This document shows positions 33,585 through 45,985 of a stretch of DNA of 64,000 nt, piece after piece (the stretch's first letter is position 1; each line of letters starts with the position of its first letter). The notes under the pieces are model-generated. The model was not told the DNA's origin. It made no database searches and saw nothing but the letters and a program-made list of their open reading frames with translations. A program made the translations under genes and the position numbers. The stretch lies in the NCBI GenBank assembly GCA_031835245.1, contig JAVKOQ010000171.1, forward strand, positions 54,204-118,203, in the 5' to 3' direction. Source of the DNA: Balamuthia mandrillaris (Eukaryota > Discosea > Longamoebia > Balamuthiidae).

Positions 33585-36500
33585 ATGAGCAACAACACCG
33601 ACAAGCAAGAGAGCATCCTCCTTGCTGACGGCGAGGAGGAGTGGAGCATTCTTGGGGAGGGCGGGGAGGAGCGTAAAGACAGCTTTGGCATAGACCTCCC
33701 TCAGGACCTGTTCGGCAGTCCCACCACAACAAACACCTCCTCCATCTCTTCCTCTTCCTCTTCCTCCTCCCTCGACCCAGACAAGAAGGACAAAAGAAAG
33801 AAGGGAACCTCTCTCTTTGGTACCCCCACCAAACGAGGCACCAACAGGAAGAGCAGCAACAACAAAGGCAAGACCAAGGAGGTGGAGGAAAAGGCTGCCA
33901 CGCCCAAAACGCCTCACAGGGAGAGAGCGACGAACCTTGCCGAGGCCAAGGCCTTGGAGGTGGATAACCCCTCACAAGACCCTCTTCGCGAATTCCTAAT
34001 GTTGCGAGAGGAACCTTCCTCCCTTTCCTGTACGTTTTCTTTTTCTCTTTTTGTTTCTTTTTTTCTGTTTGTCTTTTGCTTTTGTTTATTTCTTATTTTT
34101 TTTCACAGTTTGTCCTTCTCTTTCGTCGTTTCTCTTTCGTCGTTTCTCTTTCTCTTTTTTATTCTATTTTTTTTTTTTTGTAGTGCTTGTCGTATGCTGT
34201 TTTTTTCTTTTCCCTCTTGCTCATCTCCTTATCTTAAACTCTAACAGCATCACCTACCGACTATGGTTTTCACGTAAGCGGAAAGAACAAGTCCAGCTCG
34301 GCATCGTTATCCTCTGCCTCTGATGACGTTCACTTTTCATCGTCGGCCTCAGTATCCGCGCTGGACACAGAGGCACAAGAAAGCAAAACAACAGCCCGTT
34401 CAGCTGATGCAGGCGAAGAGAGCATTGCGTTCAGCCAAACTGCGGAAGATACAGAAGTGATACATGTTTGGAATCAGCCCACTTCAACGGCACAAATCAA
34501 GGAGCAGCAGGCATCTTCTGTGGTTGAGAGAGTCGAAGAGGAGGCTGATGCTACGTTCGAGGAACCCCCTACTCCTTCTTTGGCTCAAATGTATGTTCTC
34601 TTCCTATCCTTTGCTTTGCTTTTCTTTTTCCTTATCTTCGTTCTTCATTTTTGTTCTCTACCTTTCTTGATATTTTCTAACTCTAGCAACATCAAATAGG
34701 GTGAAAGAATTCAACACCCTCTTTATAGAGCTACAGAGAGTCACCGAAGAGACCTCAGAAGAAGAAAAGAATGAGAAGGAAGAAAATGAAGAAGGACAGA
34801 AAGCAACTCAAAACGCCAAAGACGCCACTTCCAATCTCAAGGAATTGCTTCGCAAGAAAGCACTCAACGGAACTCTATCCACAACGGTGCTTCGAGGCAT
34901 TTGTTGGAAGCTATTCCTGGAATACTTCTCTGAAGCATCCAGTCAACCTTCTCAATGGATGGAAGAAGAAAAGCAGTATCGGCAGCAATACGACAAACTA
35001 TCCGCTCAATACATGTTTGACCCACATAAGGAGGGCGAGGAGCTTGACCCTGCTATCAACAATCCTCTGTCTCAAGCCGAAGATGTACCTCTCTCTCTTT
35101 CTCTCATTTGTTTATCCAATTTTGCCTTATTATTTGATATGGGATATAGAGTCCATGGCAACAGTTCTTCCAAGATGCGGAGCTAAAGAAGCAAATAGTG
35201 TTGGACGTGGAGCGAGTCTATCCCGAACGCGCTTTCTTCAACCAGACGTGGGTTCAGGAGTCGATGCTCCGCATCCTGTTCATCTACGCTAGGGAGCACC
35301 CGCGCATACTGTACAGACAAGGAATGCACGAGCTGTTGGCTCCCATTGTTTACGTACTGCACAGAGAACAAGTCAACAGCGAAATGGCAAATGCGTTTCA
35401 GGCCTCTGAACCAAAGCACGTATTTACATTTTTTATTTTCTTTTCTTATTTGCATTATTGTTGTGGTTTTTGTTTTTTTGTTTTGTTTTGTTTCTTACCG
35501 AAAAAAAACTGCAACAACAAAAAACAAACAAAGCGATGATGAGGCCAAACAGGTACTTGCCTTTTTGAATGACTCAAATTACATGGAACACAGCGCCTAC
35601 TTCTTGTTCAGCAAACTCATGGAACAGACGTCTGAATGGTTCATATATTCTCCAGCGACACGGAAGCCCAAACACGATGTTGCTGAACAACCCTTTACCA
35701 GCATGAATGAACTGGTCACTTTTCCTCATTTGCTCTTTTGTATTTCATTTCTTAACCTTTCTTCTTTTGCTTGTCTACTTTAGGAACAGGACGCGAAAAG
35801 TAGTCCCATTATCGCCAAGTGCCGCACTATACAAAACAACTTATTGAGGAAAGCCGACCCACAGCTTCAACAGCACCTCGATGACAATGACATAGAGCCC
35901 CAACTTTATGCCTTGTATGCATTCTCTTTTCTTTGTGTCCTTCTCTCATTTTCTTTATGTTTGTTGACACATCACTAACAACAACACCAATAATAGACGA
36001 TGGGTGAGGTTGTTGCTACAACGAGAGTTCCATTTGGAGGACGTACTGATCTTGTGGGACGCCATCTTTGGTTACGGACAAGATTTGCTCCTATTGGATT
36101 ATGTAATTGTAGCCATGCTCATGTACATTCGCAACAGCTGTACGTACCGTTTACTCTTCGTTTTGTAAAAGCAGCTATTTAACTTTCATTTTGTTTGCAT
36201 AATTAGTATTGGAGGGAGAGCACTCCAGATGTCTTTCGCGCCTCTTTAACTATCCGCCCGTTGAAGACGTGCGATGCTTCACTGAAAAGGCATTGCTTCT
36301 TCTCGATCCGTCGTTCGCTGCCGCTATTGGCATTTCTGGTTTCACTTCCTTTTTCCTCGTTTAGTATTGCAATTACTCATAAACCGTTTTTAAAAAACAG
36401 CAATAAGCGAAAAACCAGCATCCAGTTCGTCACGGGATGCGGATGATCCTCTCAGCAGTGATAGCGCATCAACAGATAACGAAGCAACAACGTTGCAACC

Positions 36501-37404
36501 CCCCAGCGATAAACGTTCATCACCGAGATCGTCAGTTCCTGCTGCGGCTACCACCGAATCAACTGTTGTGGTCAACAACAACAAAGGAAGTCGACGAGGC
36601 ACCACCGACCTAAATCCATCCAGCAAATCCCAACAAGGAGGAAGTCTTACCGCTGCAGTTGCCCAACATCAGGCTCAAAGGAGAACGAAACGCTCCAACT
36701 CAGGCACCAGCAATTCGTTCCCTTCCTTAGTGAAGAGTCTTTTGCCGTCTGGTGAAATACTGGTATCTTTCTTCCTCTCCTTCTCCACGTATTTGTTCTT
36801 CACTAATTACGCACATGGGATGTGAAGACAACGCAAAAAGAGAAGTCGCTGAAAGCCGAAGTGTTGAGGTTGCAACAAGAAGCACAAAAGACGCATCAAA
36901 CGCAGCTGCACATGTCCAATCGACTGGAGCGCATCATCTACACCCTCCAACAAGAACTCCTCGAAAAAGGGTAGCTACCTCTCTCCGTTCTTCTTGCTCT
37001 TCTTCGCTTGTTGTTGCGTGTATTTACCTTTATTTTTCTTTTGCAGAAGTAATTCACAAAGTCAACAAAAAGAAGGGGATGAAAATAATGATGAAAAGGA
37101 AGGCGAAAAGGAGGAGCAAGAACAGAGGACCCACTTTATGGACAGCGTGTTCTTGGCCTTGGCAGAGCTGAAGCAAGTCAAGGACGTGCTGGCAGGCAAC
37201 CTCTCCGTTGGCGACTATGAAACTCTTCTGGTTGCTTCCTCTTCTCCTTTTTCTTCGTCATCTTCTTCGACTTCTTCGTCCTCCTCCTCCTCCTCTTCTA
37301 CGGCTGAACATCCTCACCCTCACCCTCATCGCCTCTCCTCCGTTTCTTCGTCGGTATCTCCTTCTCACTCTAGAGAATCTACGTATGCTCATCCTTTGGA
37401 GTAA
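33585..37404 (+). CDS. TBC1D5: TBC1D5: Rab GTPase-activating protein
   Basis: Predicted GAP for Rab7-type GTPases at endosomes, where animal TBC1D5 binds retromer. About ten exons. The N-terminus is Ser/Thr-rich and disordered (LADGEEEWSILGEGGEER). The TBC domain begins LRGICWKLFLEYFSEASSQP (Arg near motif A), continues with RVYPERAFFNQTWVQESMLR and the motif YRQGMHELLAPIVYVLH holding the catalytic Gln, then YFLFSKLMEQTSEWF, EFHLEDVLILWDAIFGYGQD and LLDYVIVAMLMYIRN. CLSRLFNYPPVEDVRCFTEK is a TBC1D5-specific C-terminal segment. After the domain come Ser/Thr-rich linkers, a coiled coil (KAEVLRLQQEAQKTHQTQL, RLERIIYTLQQELLEKG) and a helix FMDSVFLALAELKQVKDVLA. It ends YAHPLE at 37404. Exon edges in 36000-36500 are approximate. 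Confidence 0.92.
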
Positions 37405-37464
37405 CAAAAAATTGCCTTCAGATTATTTCAAAAAAAAAAATACTGATGAGTATAAAAGACCTAA

Positions 37465-37524
37465 GGCGGCGCCAAGATCAAGCCGATCCATGGGACAACG
37501 AAAATAAAGCAAAATTAGTAAAAG
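37465..37524. repeat. Dispersed 60-bp repeat, copy A
   Basis: Starts GGCGGCGCCAAGATCAAGCC. Matches 43230-43289 in the same orientation at 59 of 60 positions (C/A difference in CCGATC[C/A]ATGG). Both copies lie 40-60 bp after the stop of a plus-strand gene. Confidence 0.93.
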
Positions 37525-37660
37525 ATTAGTAAAACAAAAAACAGAGACACAAAAAACAACCCACCTCCGGCGTGCCTAATCACGGCTTGTCTTACGACTC
37601 GCTATAAGCAACGGTGCCGGCACCAAAGCAACCTTACCGCCTCGCTACAGAGGAGGGGAG

Positions 37661-37902
37661 GAGGTGGTAAGTGCTTGTAAAGTGAAAAAGCGGATCAAGA
37701 TGTTTCGGGCGGCGTTGGCATCTCGATCCGCCTGGTTGAGGGCACCGAAAGGTCTTGTTTCCCCCCAACTGGTGGTGGACTTGGCCGCACTTGGTGTATT
37801 CCTCATCGCAGAGGCAGACCGTACAGGACGGAAATTGCTGGGCCTGAATGGCGCCCGAAACATCTTGATCCGCTTTTTCACTTTACAAGCACTTACCACC
37901 TC
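37661..37902. repeat. 51-bp perfect inverted repeat with 140-bp core (fold-back element)
   Basis: Arms 37661-37711 and 37852-37902 are exact reverse complements (outer end GAGGTGGTAAGTGCTTG). The size of 242 bp and absence of coding fit a MITE or other fold-back element. No clear target-site duplication is seen directly outside the arms. Confidence 0.9.
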
Positions 37903-38313
37903 GAGTATAAAAGACCCGTTGACTTTAAAACGACAAGCAAAGAACAAAAACAAAAAATAGTCTATTGGCCTGGACACCGCCGGTAAGAAAGGAACTCGAG
38001 GCCTCAGGTAGAGCAAAATCAGCAAAGCGTCTTCTTCTTGCGAGCGCCTCTTTCACGGAGGTGAAACCGGGCCAATTGGAATTCAGTCAGCAAGATCGAT
38101 CAATACACGCGATCAACCACGCCATCCGATATTTTCGTGTCGACGTGAACTTTCGACTTCAGCAAAAGAAATCTCGACACAAAATAAATAAAAGGAAGCA
38201 GAAAAAACAAAAAGGTAGAGAGATAGGAGAAGGGGCAGCAAGCATCAAAGGTCAGTACGTAGCACGCTCTTTCTTTCTCTCCTTCCACGTTGCTCCCCCC
38301 TCTCGACATCATC

Positions 38314-41300
38314 ATGTCGGTGTTTGCGGCGGTGTTGGTCTCCTTTGTGGCTGGTGCGGTTCTTTCCTTGGTCTCTGCCGTGCTGGTGATCTTGCATCTG
38401 CTACGCAAAACGGACGACAAGTTTGATCTTGCCAGACAAAGGTTTAGATTTGTTTCTTTTTCAATCCTTGTCTTTCAACTTACCTCTTGTTTTTGTTAAC
38501 ATGTAGACTGCTTGAAAGGAACGAACAGTACAAGAAAGACCTAAAGGATGGGGTCACCACCTACGAGCCGCCCCCTCTCGACGCCCAAATAAACGTCCCC
38601 TTGGAGGAGCTACAACAGGAATACGCTGTTGCCACCGCCACGTCCTCTGCCGCTTCTTCTGAAGAAAAAGAACGTCAAGAGGCGGACAGCGATGCTCCTG
38701 CCGCAGCAGCTCGTCGCCGGCATTGGCGTCGACCAGAACACCATATGCGTTCCAAAAATAGACATGGGCTTGCTTCTTCTTCTGGCTCTTCTGCGTCCTC
38801 TTCTCCAACGGAAAGTAATGCAGTGATAGAAGGGAAAGTGTGTATGCAGCTTGCTGGGAAGCTTAAGACACGAAAAGACTATCAATGCTGCGTGAAAGGA
38901 GCCACTCTTTGCTTTCGTGCTTGCGTATGTTCTAACTTTATATCCTTCTTCTTCTTCTTGTTCTTCTTTGATTTGTTGTTGTGTTGTTGTTGTTGTTGTT
39001 CTTCTTCTTCTTCTTCTTCTTCTTCTTCTTCTTCTTCGTCATAAGTGAAAAGGAGCTGACAAAAGAGGAATAACAGGATGCAGATAAACAGTCAGAGTGG
39101 AAAGAAGTTTCATTGGAAGGCTGTACAGTGAGAGTGTTGGACAACATAGACGTTGATAAAGAAATAAAACATGAACTCACGGAACCACGATCTCAACCAC
39201 TCCCGCCTCGACCCTCTCAGCAGCAACAAGGAGAAGATGGCACCTCCACATCTCCTCCTTCGTTATCTTCAAAGCCAATCTACGCTCGAGAGATGATGCA
39301 AAAACTGAAAAAGCCATTGAGAAGGAATAGTACCCCAAGTACAAAGCGAGCACTGGAAGTGATGAACCCAAACCAGAAACTTTTGACTACTCCTTCAGTG
39401 GACTACATTTATCTGCTCTTTGAGCAAGAGACAGAGTTGCAGAAATGGTATTATGCTCTCCTGACGGTTTGTTCCAATCCGGACCTTATTGTTATCGAGG
39501 GTGATAGCGATGGTCAAAGCAGCGATGAACCATCTGAATCCCAAGTTCCATCCGTACTCTCTTACCCATCTCGTTCTATTATGCTCTCCTGCTTTTCTTC
39601 CTTATTAGCTATCCTCTCGTTCTTGTTGCTTTTTCATTCTTTTGATTTTATCTCCTGATGTAGAAAAAAAGCGAGGAAAGGACATCAATGCGTTCTTTGA
39701 TCAAGAACTTTCGTTCCAATAGTGAAGATTGGATGAACAAAGGCAGAAGAGAAGGTGGCGGTAGTGGTAAAAGAGATATTGGATACATTCACGGTTGGCT
39801 CAAGCTCCAAAAGGAAGATCAAAAGAAGAGCATCATACGCAAGTTTTGTGTGTTGCAAGACTTCATCCTGTTGCAGTATCCCTCTGAAAAAGTATCCTTA
39901 TATCTCTCTTGTATTCTTCATTGCTGTTTTTCTTCTTCGCTAAGTTTCGTTCATCTGCAATAACCAGACGCATGAAACTAGTGCTATCTCTATAGACCTT
40001 CGTGGCTGTGTTGTAGTACTGCAAAACGAAATCGTGCCTGCTAAGTGGAAGCGCAACGTCTACGCAATGAAGCTCAAACACAACCGCAGAGAAATCGTGA
40101 AGGATGCAGATTATATCATTATTTATACGGCTAGTTTAGAGGAACAAGAACTATGGAAGAGGGCCATCGAGAACGCCTCTCAATGGGATGCCAAGAAAGA
40201 GAAGGACAAAGAAAAGGATAAAGAAAAAGAAAAGGAACTCGCTGAAGACCAGGAAAACGAAAACGATTTACCCACGAATACATCAACCACAGCAACAACC
40301 ACAGCAGAAACGAAAACTAAAGCTGGTGACGATAGTAACGATGATGACGAAGACTCAAACAATTCTTTTGTGGATGATGACGACGACGATATCACCATCG
40401 AATCTAAGCGAGAAGATTATTGGCACGCGGAGAGTCATGGTCTACGCATTGAAACTGTCCATTGGTTGAACAGCATTCTTCTTCGCTTCTTTCAAAACAT
40501 TCGGCACTCAGAAGAGTTGGTGGATGGTGTGAAAAACTCTCTTGAGACGAGACTCACCACGAAACTTGCTCAACGCAATCTCGACACTTACATAGTAACT
40601 AACTTCCTCTGTTATTCTCATTCACCACTTTAACTTGTTTATCTGAAATAGGCTGAGTTTAAAGTATTGCAACTCGATTTGGGGGATGGTTGCCCTTCTA
40701 TTACTGGAGTTAAAATAATCCCACAACCGATGCCTGGTGAAATAGTACGCTCCTCTTTCTCTCTTTCTCTCTCTCCCTCCTTTACCATCCTTTCGTTGTT
40801 ACTCGGCCCTACGCTAATAGAGTTTAAAAGGGAATGGACATTCAACTAGACTATAATGGCAATGCCAAGATTGCGCTAAGCGCAACCATTCATGTAAACC
40901 TGAGAGGTCATACCTATACCTCTATTCCTGTTGTAGCTGACGCCACTCTCCGAAGTTTGTCTGGCAAAGTGCGTCTATCTTTATCTTTCTTCTGACTTCA
41001 GTCTATCGAATAACATATTTTCGTTTTTTAGTTGCATCTACATTGCGCGCCGTGGCCAGCAGAGCGTTTTTCTCTTAGCTTCTATCGAGAGCCAAAAATG
41101 AACATTCAACTGGACACCACAATGGGAGAGAACAAGCAAGTAAAAAACTTCCCAAAACTAGGCGATCTTTTGCTGAAGAAGCTGAAAAACACTTTAATCG
41201 AGAAAATGGTAATGCCCAACAGACGTTATATTAGAATACCTAAAAGTGGAGGCCGAAAGAAACGACAAGCAACAACTGCAAATACCAATAAACCAGCTGC

Positions 41301-42945
41301 TACTCCGACGGAAGCAAAAAATATTCCGTTCCCTGGTGTGCCACTACACAAAGCTCCTTCAGCCCCTTCTTCATCATCTGCTTCCTCTGCTACTTCCGCT
41401 TCTTCTTCTGTTGCTGCTGCTGCTGCATCTTCCTCTTCCTCTTCCTCTTCTTGTGCTTCTTCTGCTGCTCCTTCTGCTCCTTCTTCTCCTTCCAAGGAAG
41501 ATAAAAGTGTACCGTTTCCTGGGGTGCCATTGCGTAATACCCCTCCAATCCCTTCTTCCCCTCCGTCTTCGTCTTCTCCTGCTGTTCCTTCTCCCTCTCC
41601 TGCTTCTTCTAGTGCGGAAACTACAGCAATACCTGTTCTCCCTATCGCTCCTTCTGCTGCCCCAACTGCAACAAGTGGCACTTCTGTTAGTGTTGCCTCT
41701 GTACAAAATCCAAAGCCACAAGAAGCAACGACGTTGCCGACTACAATAGCAACAACGCAGGCAACAGCAGAACTGCCAGAAAACATAGCAAAGGAAACGT
41801 TAACAACGAGTTCATCTGCTGACAAATGCAATGTACAAGCGAACGCAGGAACATCCAAACAGGCAAACGAAGCAGAAGGCAAGAAAGAAAAAATTGATAT
41901 TACAGCGAGTGATGGTTCCAGTGGAAATGTCGCTATACCAAAGCACAAGCGTTTGTCCTTTAGCGTTAAAAAGAAGTTATTAATGCCGGCAACGACAACA
42001 ACAGAAACAGATTTAATACCTGAATCGAAACACAAGCAAGCACCTCTCCCATTACCAGGAAGAGGCCAAACAACATCGGCATCAACAAAAGCGGCTTCGG
42101 CAATTGTAGATAGAAATAATCCTACACAGAGGAAGGCAGTTCTTTCCACTTGGTTGGAAAGCGAAGCTAGCTATGTCGAACGAATGAAACCTCTCATACA
42201 GGTATCATCTCTTCTTCTTCTCTCTCTCGCTCGTTCCATTATGAGTGTTTTGGTCTAATAATTTGTTTCTGCAGTTCTTTTCAGAACAGTCATGTATGGA
42301 TTTAGCGGAACTTCACGACATGATTTCGGAGGTAATGATCATCGTAAATTACCATCAAAAGCTGTACAGCGATTTACGCTCCCGTTTGACTGATGCGGAG
42401 GGACATCTCAAAGGCAAAGATAAAGTAAAAAAAGCTGCTTCTCGGATAATGATTGCCCAACAACATGCTGCTGTTTCTGGCGATGGCAAGGAACAAGTTG
42501 AGAAGATGAAAGAAAAAGCAGAGGAAGAATACCTATTTGTCTACGTTGGTGATCTTTCTCTTGAGCTGGTACGTGTTCTTCTTGTTCTTCTTCTGCTTCT
42601 TCTCGCTAAAATGGTGACACCCTTTGTGAAGGCGGACTTTGCAGAAATTGAGATGGATCACATTGGCAAAGTGAAGCACTATCTTGCTACTCTCAAGATC
42701 CTTCGCAAAAAGAACTTTTCCTTTCATCAAGTGCTCATGGTACTCTTAACCTCCCTCTCTCTCTCTCTCTCTTTCTCTCTCTCGTTAAGACATACACTCA
42801 TTATCAAAACTCAGCAACGGGTTAGTGAAGGACTACCCGCGTTAGAAGACATGTTACAAATTCCATTGTCACACATGAGGCTCTATTCCACCATCTTCGA
42901 GGTATGTTCTTTATAGTTGTCATTACCTTTTATCTCTAATCTTCG

Positions 42946-42983
<38 letters not shown>

Positions 42984-43191
42984 CAAAAAGGGATTGATCC
43001 ATTACACTTCAGTGGAAAGCGAGCTGATAGTGTTGCAGTACGCAGCCAATAAGCTGAAGGAGAGAACAGCCACCATACAACAGCACAAGATCAGCGAGAA
43101 GGTCTCTGAGACGCGCCACCGTGCCAAGCGATGGCTCCATGACAAGCTTCATAAAAATGAAGAGGGCTCTTCTGATGGTGCGTTAACGTGA
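38314..43191 (+). CDS. TM-PH-PH-SMP-DH fusion: lipid-transfer protein with RhoGEF domain
   Basis: Large multi-exon protein of about 1,300 residues. Exon 1 encodes an N-terminal membrane anchor (FAAVLVSFVAGAVLSLVSAV). A split PH-like domain ends YIYLLFEQETELQKWYYALL. A second PH follows: YIHGWLKLQKEDQKKSIIRK, FCVLQDFILLQYPSEK, AISIDLRGCVVVL, closing helix EEQELWKRAIENAS. The SMP lipid-binding domain runs HGLRIETVHWLNSILLRFFQ through LGDGCPSITGVKIIPQPMPG, DYNGNAKIALSATIHVNLRG and LLLKKLKNTLIEKMVMPNRR, as in TEX2 and yeast Nvj2 at membrane contact sites. The same uninterrupted exon (about 41032-42201) then crosses a Ser/Pro/Ala linker into DH region 1, STWLESEASYVERMKPLIQ. Later exons give MISEVMIIVNYHQKLY, MVTPFVKADFAEIEMDH and DH region 3, IPLSHMRLYSTIFEG then LIHYTSVESE. 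It thus joins an Nvj2/TEX2 plan to a Rho exchange domain. Confidence 0.86.
38944..39043 (+). repeat. TTC/TTG microsatellite in SMP-DH intron
   Basis: Pyrimidine-rich TTC array with a TTG block, on the sense strand of the gene. A separate AT dinucleotide run of about 30 bp lies in another intron of this gene near 42950-42981. Confidence 0.9.
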
Positions 43192-43229
43192 ATTGAAAAA
43201 CCTATTTGTAAACAATGTTATTATACTAC

Positions 43230-43289
43230 GGCGGCGCCAAGATCAAGCCGATCAATGGGACAACGAAAATAAAGCAAAATTAGTAAAAG
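43230..43289. repeat. Dispersed 60-bp repeat, copy B
   Basis: Same orientation and nearly identical to 37465-37524. It lies 38 bp after the SMP-DH stop and 83 bp before the stop of the convergent RlmN-type gene. Confidence 0.93.
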
Positions 43290-43371
43290 GAAAACAAAAA
43301 AACAGCAGATGGTGCGGCGAGGCCACCGCCGCATTATTATACTGCTTGAAAGACTTTTTTTGCTTTCTTCA

Positions 43372-44687
43372 TCACACCACTGCAGCAGGGGAAGTGGTTG
43401 GCGTTGTGGTGGCGGGAGTGGTCTTGTCGGTTGTGTTGAGCTGCCCGCAAGCTGCCATGATGTCCCTTCCTCTTGACTTTCGCACTGGACAGTCCCTGCA
43501 GAGTCGTGTTTTTTTTTTTTCAAAGTAAGCCATACATTATTATTCTTGTTACAGAATGAGAAGCAAACGTACAGGCCAGCCCGTAACAATACTTGTGTAA
43601 ACCGAGCTATGCGTTCTGGGGATGAGCACTTGTAAGGAGCGCCTGGCCATGGGTTGAACGGTCTGCAGTTTGACATCCAAGCACAAGACACAGGTTAAAA
43701 TAAAAGTGTAAATCTTGCAAAAACAAAGCAACGCACATCAAGTTGACTTTGCAAGGAATGCCTTTGATAAGCTTAACTAACTCCTCCGCGTGGCTTATCT
43801 CATCGTTTACTTGATTCAACATTACATATCTATTGTTTGTGTGGGTGGAAATGAATGGAGAGATGAAGAAAATAAACAATATAAACGTACTCAAAAGTGA
43901 TACGATTCATGTACGAAAGTCCAGGAAAGGCTTTGCATGCGTTCAGCAGTTGGGCCAAAGGGTATTGCTTATTGAGAGGCACAATTTGATTCCTATTCCA
44001 AAAAAGTAAATCACAAAAGCAAGCGTTAGAACGAAGGAGAGCGAGAATAGAAGAAGAAGAAGAAGAAGAAGAAGAAGAAGAAGAAGAAGAAGAAAAGAAG
44101 AACAAGAACAAGAACAAGAACAAGAAGAAGAACAAGAACAAGAAGACGACGAAGACGAAGAAGAAGAACAAGAAGAACAAGAACAAAGAAAAACCTAAGT
44201 TGGTCATTAGGAGCATGCAATGATATGGCAAGGCCGATGCCTGGGAAGTCGCTGCCCAAACGAGAAATGTTGGGCACCACTCCACTTGTACTCACTGTTA
44301 TTCGCCGTTTGTTTATCTGAGAGCATTTCAATCAGTTTTGAGCTTGGAAATGGAGAGACCGATGTACCTGGCATCCTTCTGGATGTGTTAATATTTTCAA
44401 TGCTTTTTGCACATTGCTAAAGAAAAATGGTAAGCATGTACACTAAAATCAGAGAGAGAGGAAAGATTAAAACCGGTAGTTATAAAAGGGCTCCCCTTGT
44501 CCCATAAATACTATGTTGGATATAACGTTTCTTTCCTGTGGTTTTTTCTTATGTTAGCATCTATGATATTCTAACAAAAAGAACTACAATGAAAGCACTG
44601 GAAAGAGAAGTACCATTGCAGATAGAGGAAAAGCAGAAAGCTACAACAATGGAGCATCCAAAGGCGTGCGAGAGTTGGTTAGATGCA

Positions 44688-44734
<47 letters not shown>

Positions 44735-45220
44735 AGAGGTACTTGTCTGCGAGCAGTCATTAGTTGTGTTACAATCTCTCCCGCCTTCAAGTTTCTCATC
44801 TATATTTACGTTGTCGTCAACTACTAGAAGAACAAAGAATAAGCAAGAACAAAAACGTACAATAGGTTGAGTACCGGTATGACAGAACGTGCACGCCAGG
44901 GTGCATCCCACCTGAGACGAAACACAGAGAGTGCCTCTTGTGTCCTCCGGGATAAAGACGGTCTCCACGTTTGCCTTTTTGCTCCTCTCTTTGTCCTCAA
45001 AGCTCAACAACCACTTCCGAGTGCTGTCCAGCTTGGAGCAGAGCTCCTTTTTGACGTGGGCATAGCCCAACGTGCAGCGTTGAGAGAGCTGTTGACGCAG
45101 CGAAACGGGCAGCGTGCTCATTTGCTCAAAGTCGATCATGCCTTTCACGTAGATATCGTGCCACAGCTACTTCCAATTGTTATTACAATGCGACAGAGAG
45201 AAGCAGAGAAGCAGAGAAGT

Positions 45221-45261
<41 letters not shown>

Positions 45262-45578
45262 AGAAAAGAAACTAGAGAAGGGAGAGAAACCTGTTTGGCA
45301 CGGAAAGCTGGTTGTTTCCAGTCTTGCACCATCAATGCTTCCACTTCCTCCCAGCTCATATCGAACAGGTTCATAAGTGGTGGTGCTGCCACCGCAGCCC
45401 CGGTTTCTGATCTCTCAGCAGTGACGGACGGAGAAGCCGTGGTAGAGCAGTGTCGCTGAGGTTGCTGAGGCCGCAGCAAGCAACACGCCCTCCTGGCAGT
45501 TGCTGACCGCGCCAACGCTCTTACCGAACAGGTCAACGTGGCTTTCCCACAAGCGCTCACCGGTTGCAACACCCCCAT
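43372..45578 (-). CDS. Organellar RlmN-type radical-SAM rRNA methyltransferase
   Basis: Predicted mitochondrial enzyme that methylates C2 of an adenosine in large-subunit rRNA (and perhaps tRNA) by radical SAM chemistry. ATG at 45576-45578 opens an Arg/Ala-rich presequence without acidic residues ([20 protein letters not shown]). The domain starts [20 protein letters not shown]. The cluster motif is [18 protein letters not shown] (CX3CX2C in the last part). Downstream: [50 protein letters not shown] and [20 protein letters not shown]. An intron (donor GTACGT near 43598, acceptor CTGCAG) joins RAGL to [19 protein letters not shown], the family's conserved C-terminus with the second catalytic Cys. 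A Thr/Pro tail ends at 43372. About nine exons. Confidence 0.92.
44049..44193 (-). repeat. GAA/ACAAGA microsatellite in RlmN-type intron
   Basis: On the plus strand GAA and ACAAGA units; the transcript strand reads TTC/TTG like other intron arrays here. Confidence 0.93.
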
Positions 45579-45747
45579 CCGGCTTTTCCCTTTCTCTCCT
45601 TTTCTTTCTTTTTTTTGAAAAACATAAATCTCATATCCACCCCAAGTTTCCCTTTGCTGTCTCCTATCCACGCTCGTATCTATCGATTTTCCCGCCATTT
45701 TTACAGCATTCGTTTTGTAACGGCGAAACATCAAAAAAATTACCAGA

Positions 45748-45794
<47 letters not shown>

Positions 45795-45985
45795 CAGAAG
45801 AGAAGAGTGCAGCGGCTTCCTCGCAGTGCAGCAAAGCAAAGCAGCACTGTTATTTAAAATCGTGTAGTAAGAAGCACGATTAGCAAAAAAGACCGCTAGG
45901 CCTACCCAAGAAAGCTCTCTTGGTTTGGAAGCCACCCGCCCCCCAAAACAGGAACGTGTGTTACGTTCCCTTTTAGAGCCGAAAG
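45579..45985. promoter_or_regulatory. Divergent promoter, RlmN-type gene / F-box gene
   Basis: A 407-bp region between divergent ATGs with a GA dinucleotide tract of about 50 bp (about 45750-45793). No gene is supported inside. Confidence 0.4.

Larger units (their letters stand above)
37405..38313. other. 909-bp repeat-rich gap after TBC1D5
   Basis: The gap carries a dispersed 60-bp repeat (37465-37524), a 51-bp inverted repeat (37661-37902) and a 14-bp word GAGTATAAAAGACC at both 37448 and 37903. An open frame crosses the palindrome but has no gene-like context. The region just before 38314 is the next gene's promoter. Confidence 0.6.

Noticed and set aside
37664-37960. 98-codon open frame through the inverted repeat
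   Set aside because: Its ends are the two arms of a palindrome, the opposite strand is equally open, and there is no start context or homology.
41226-42149. 307-codon minus-strand open frame in the SMP-DH gene
   Set aside because: Antisense of the Ser/Pro/Ala linker and composed of Glu/Ala/Gly low complexity; the plus strand carries domain matches on both sides.
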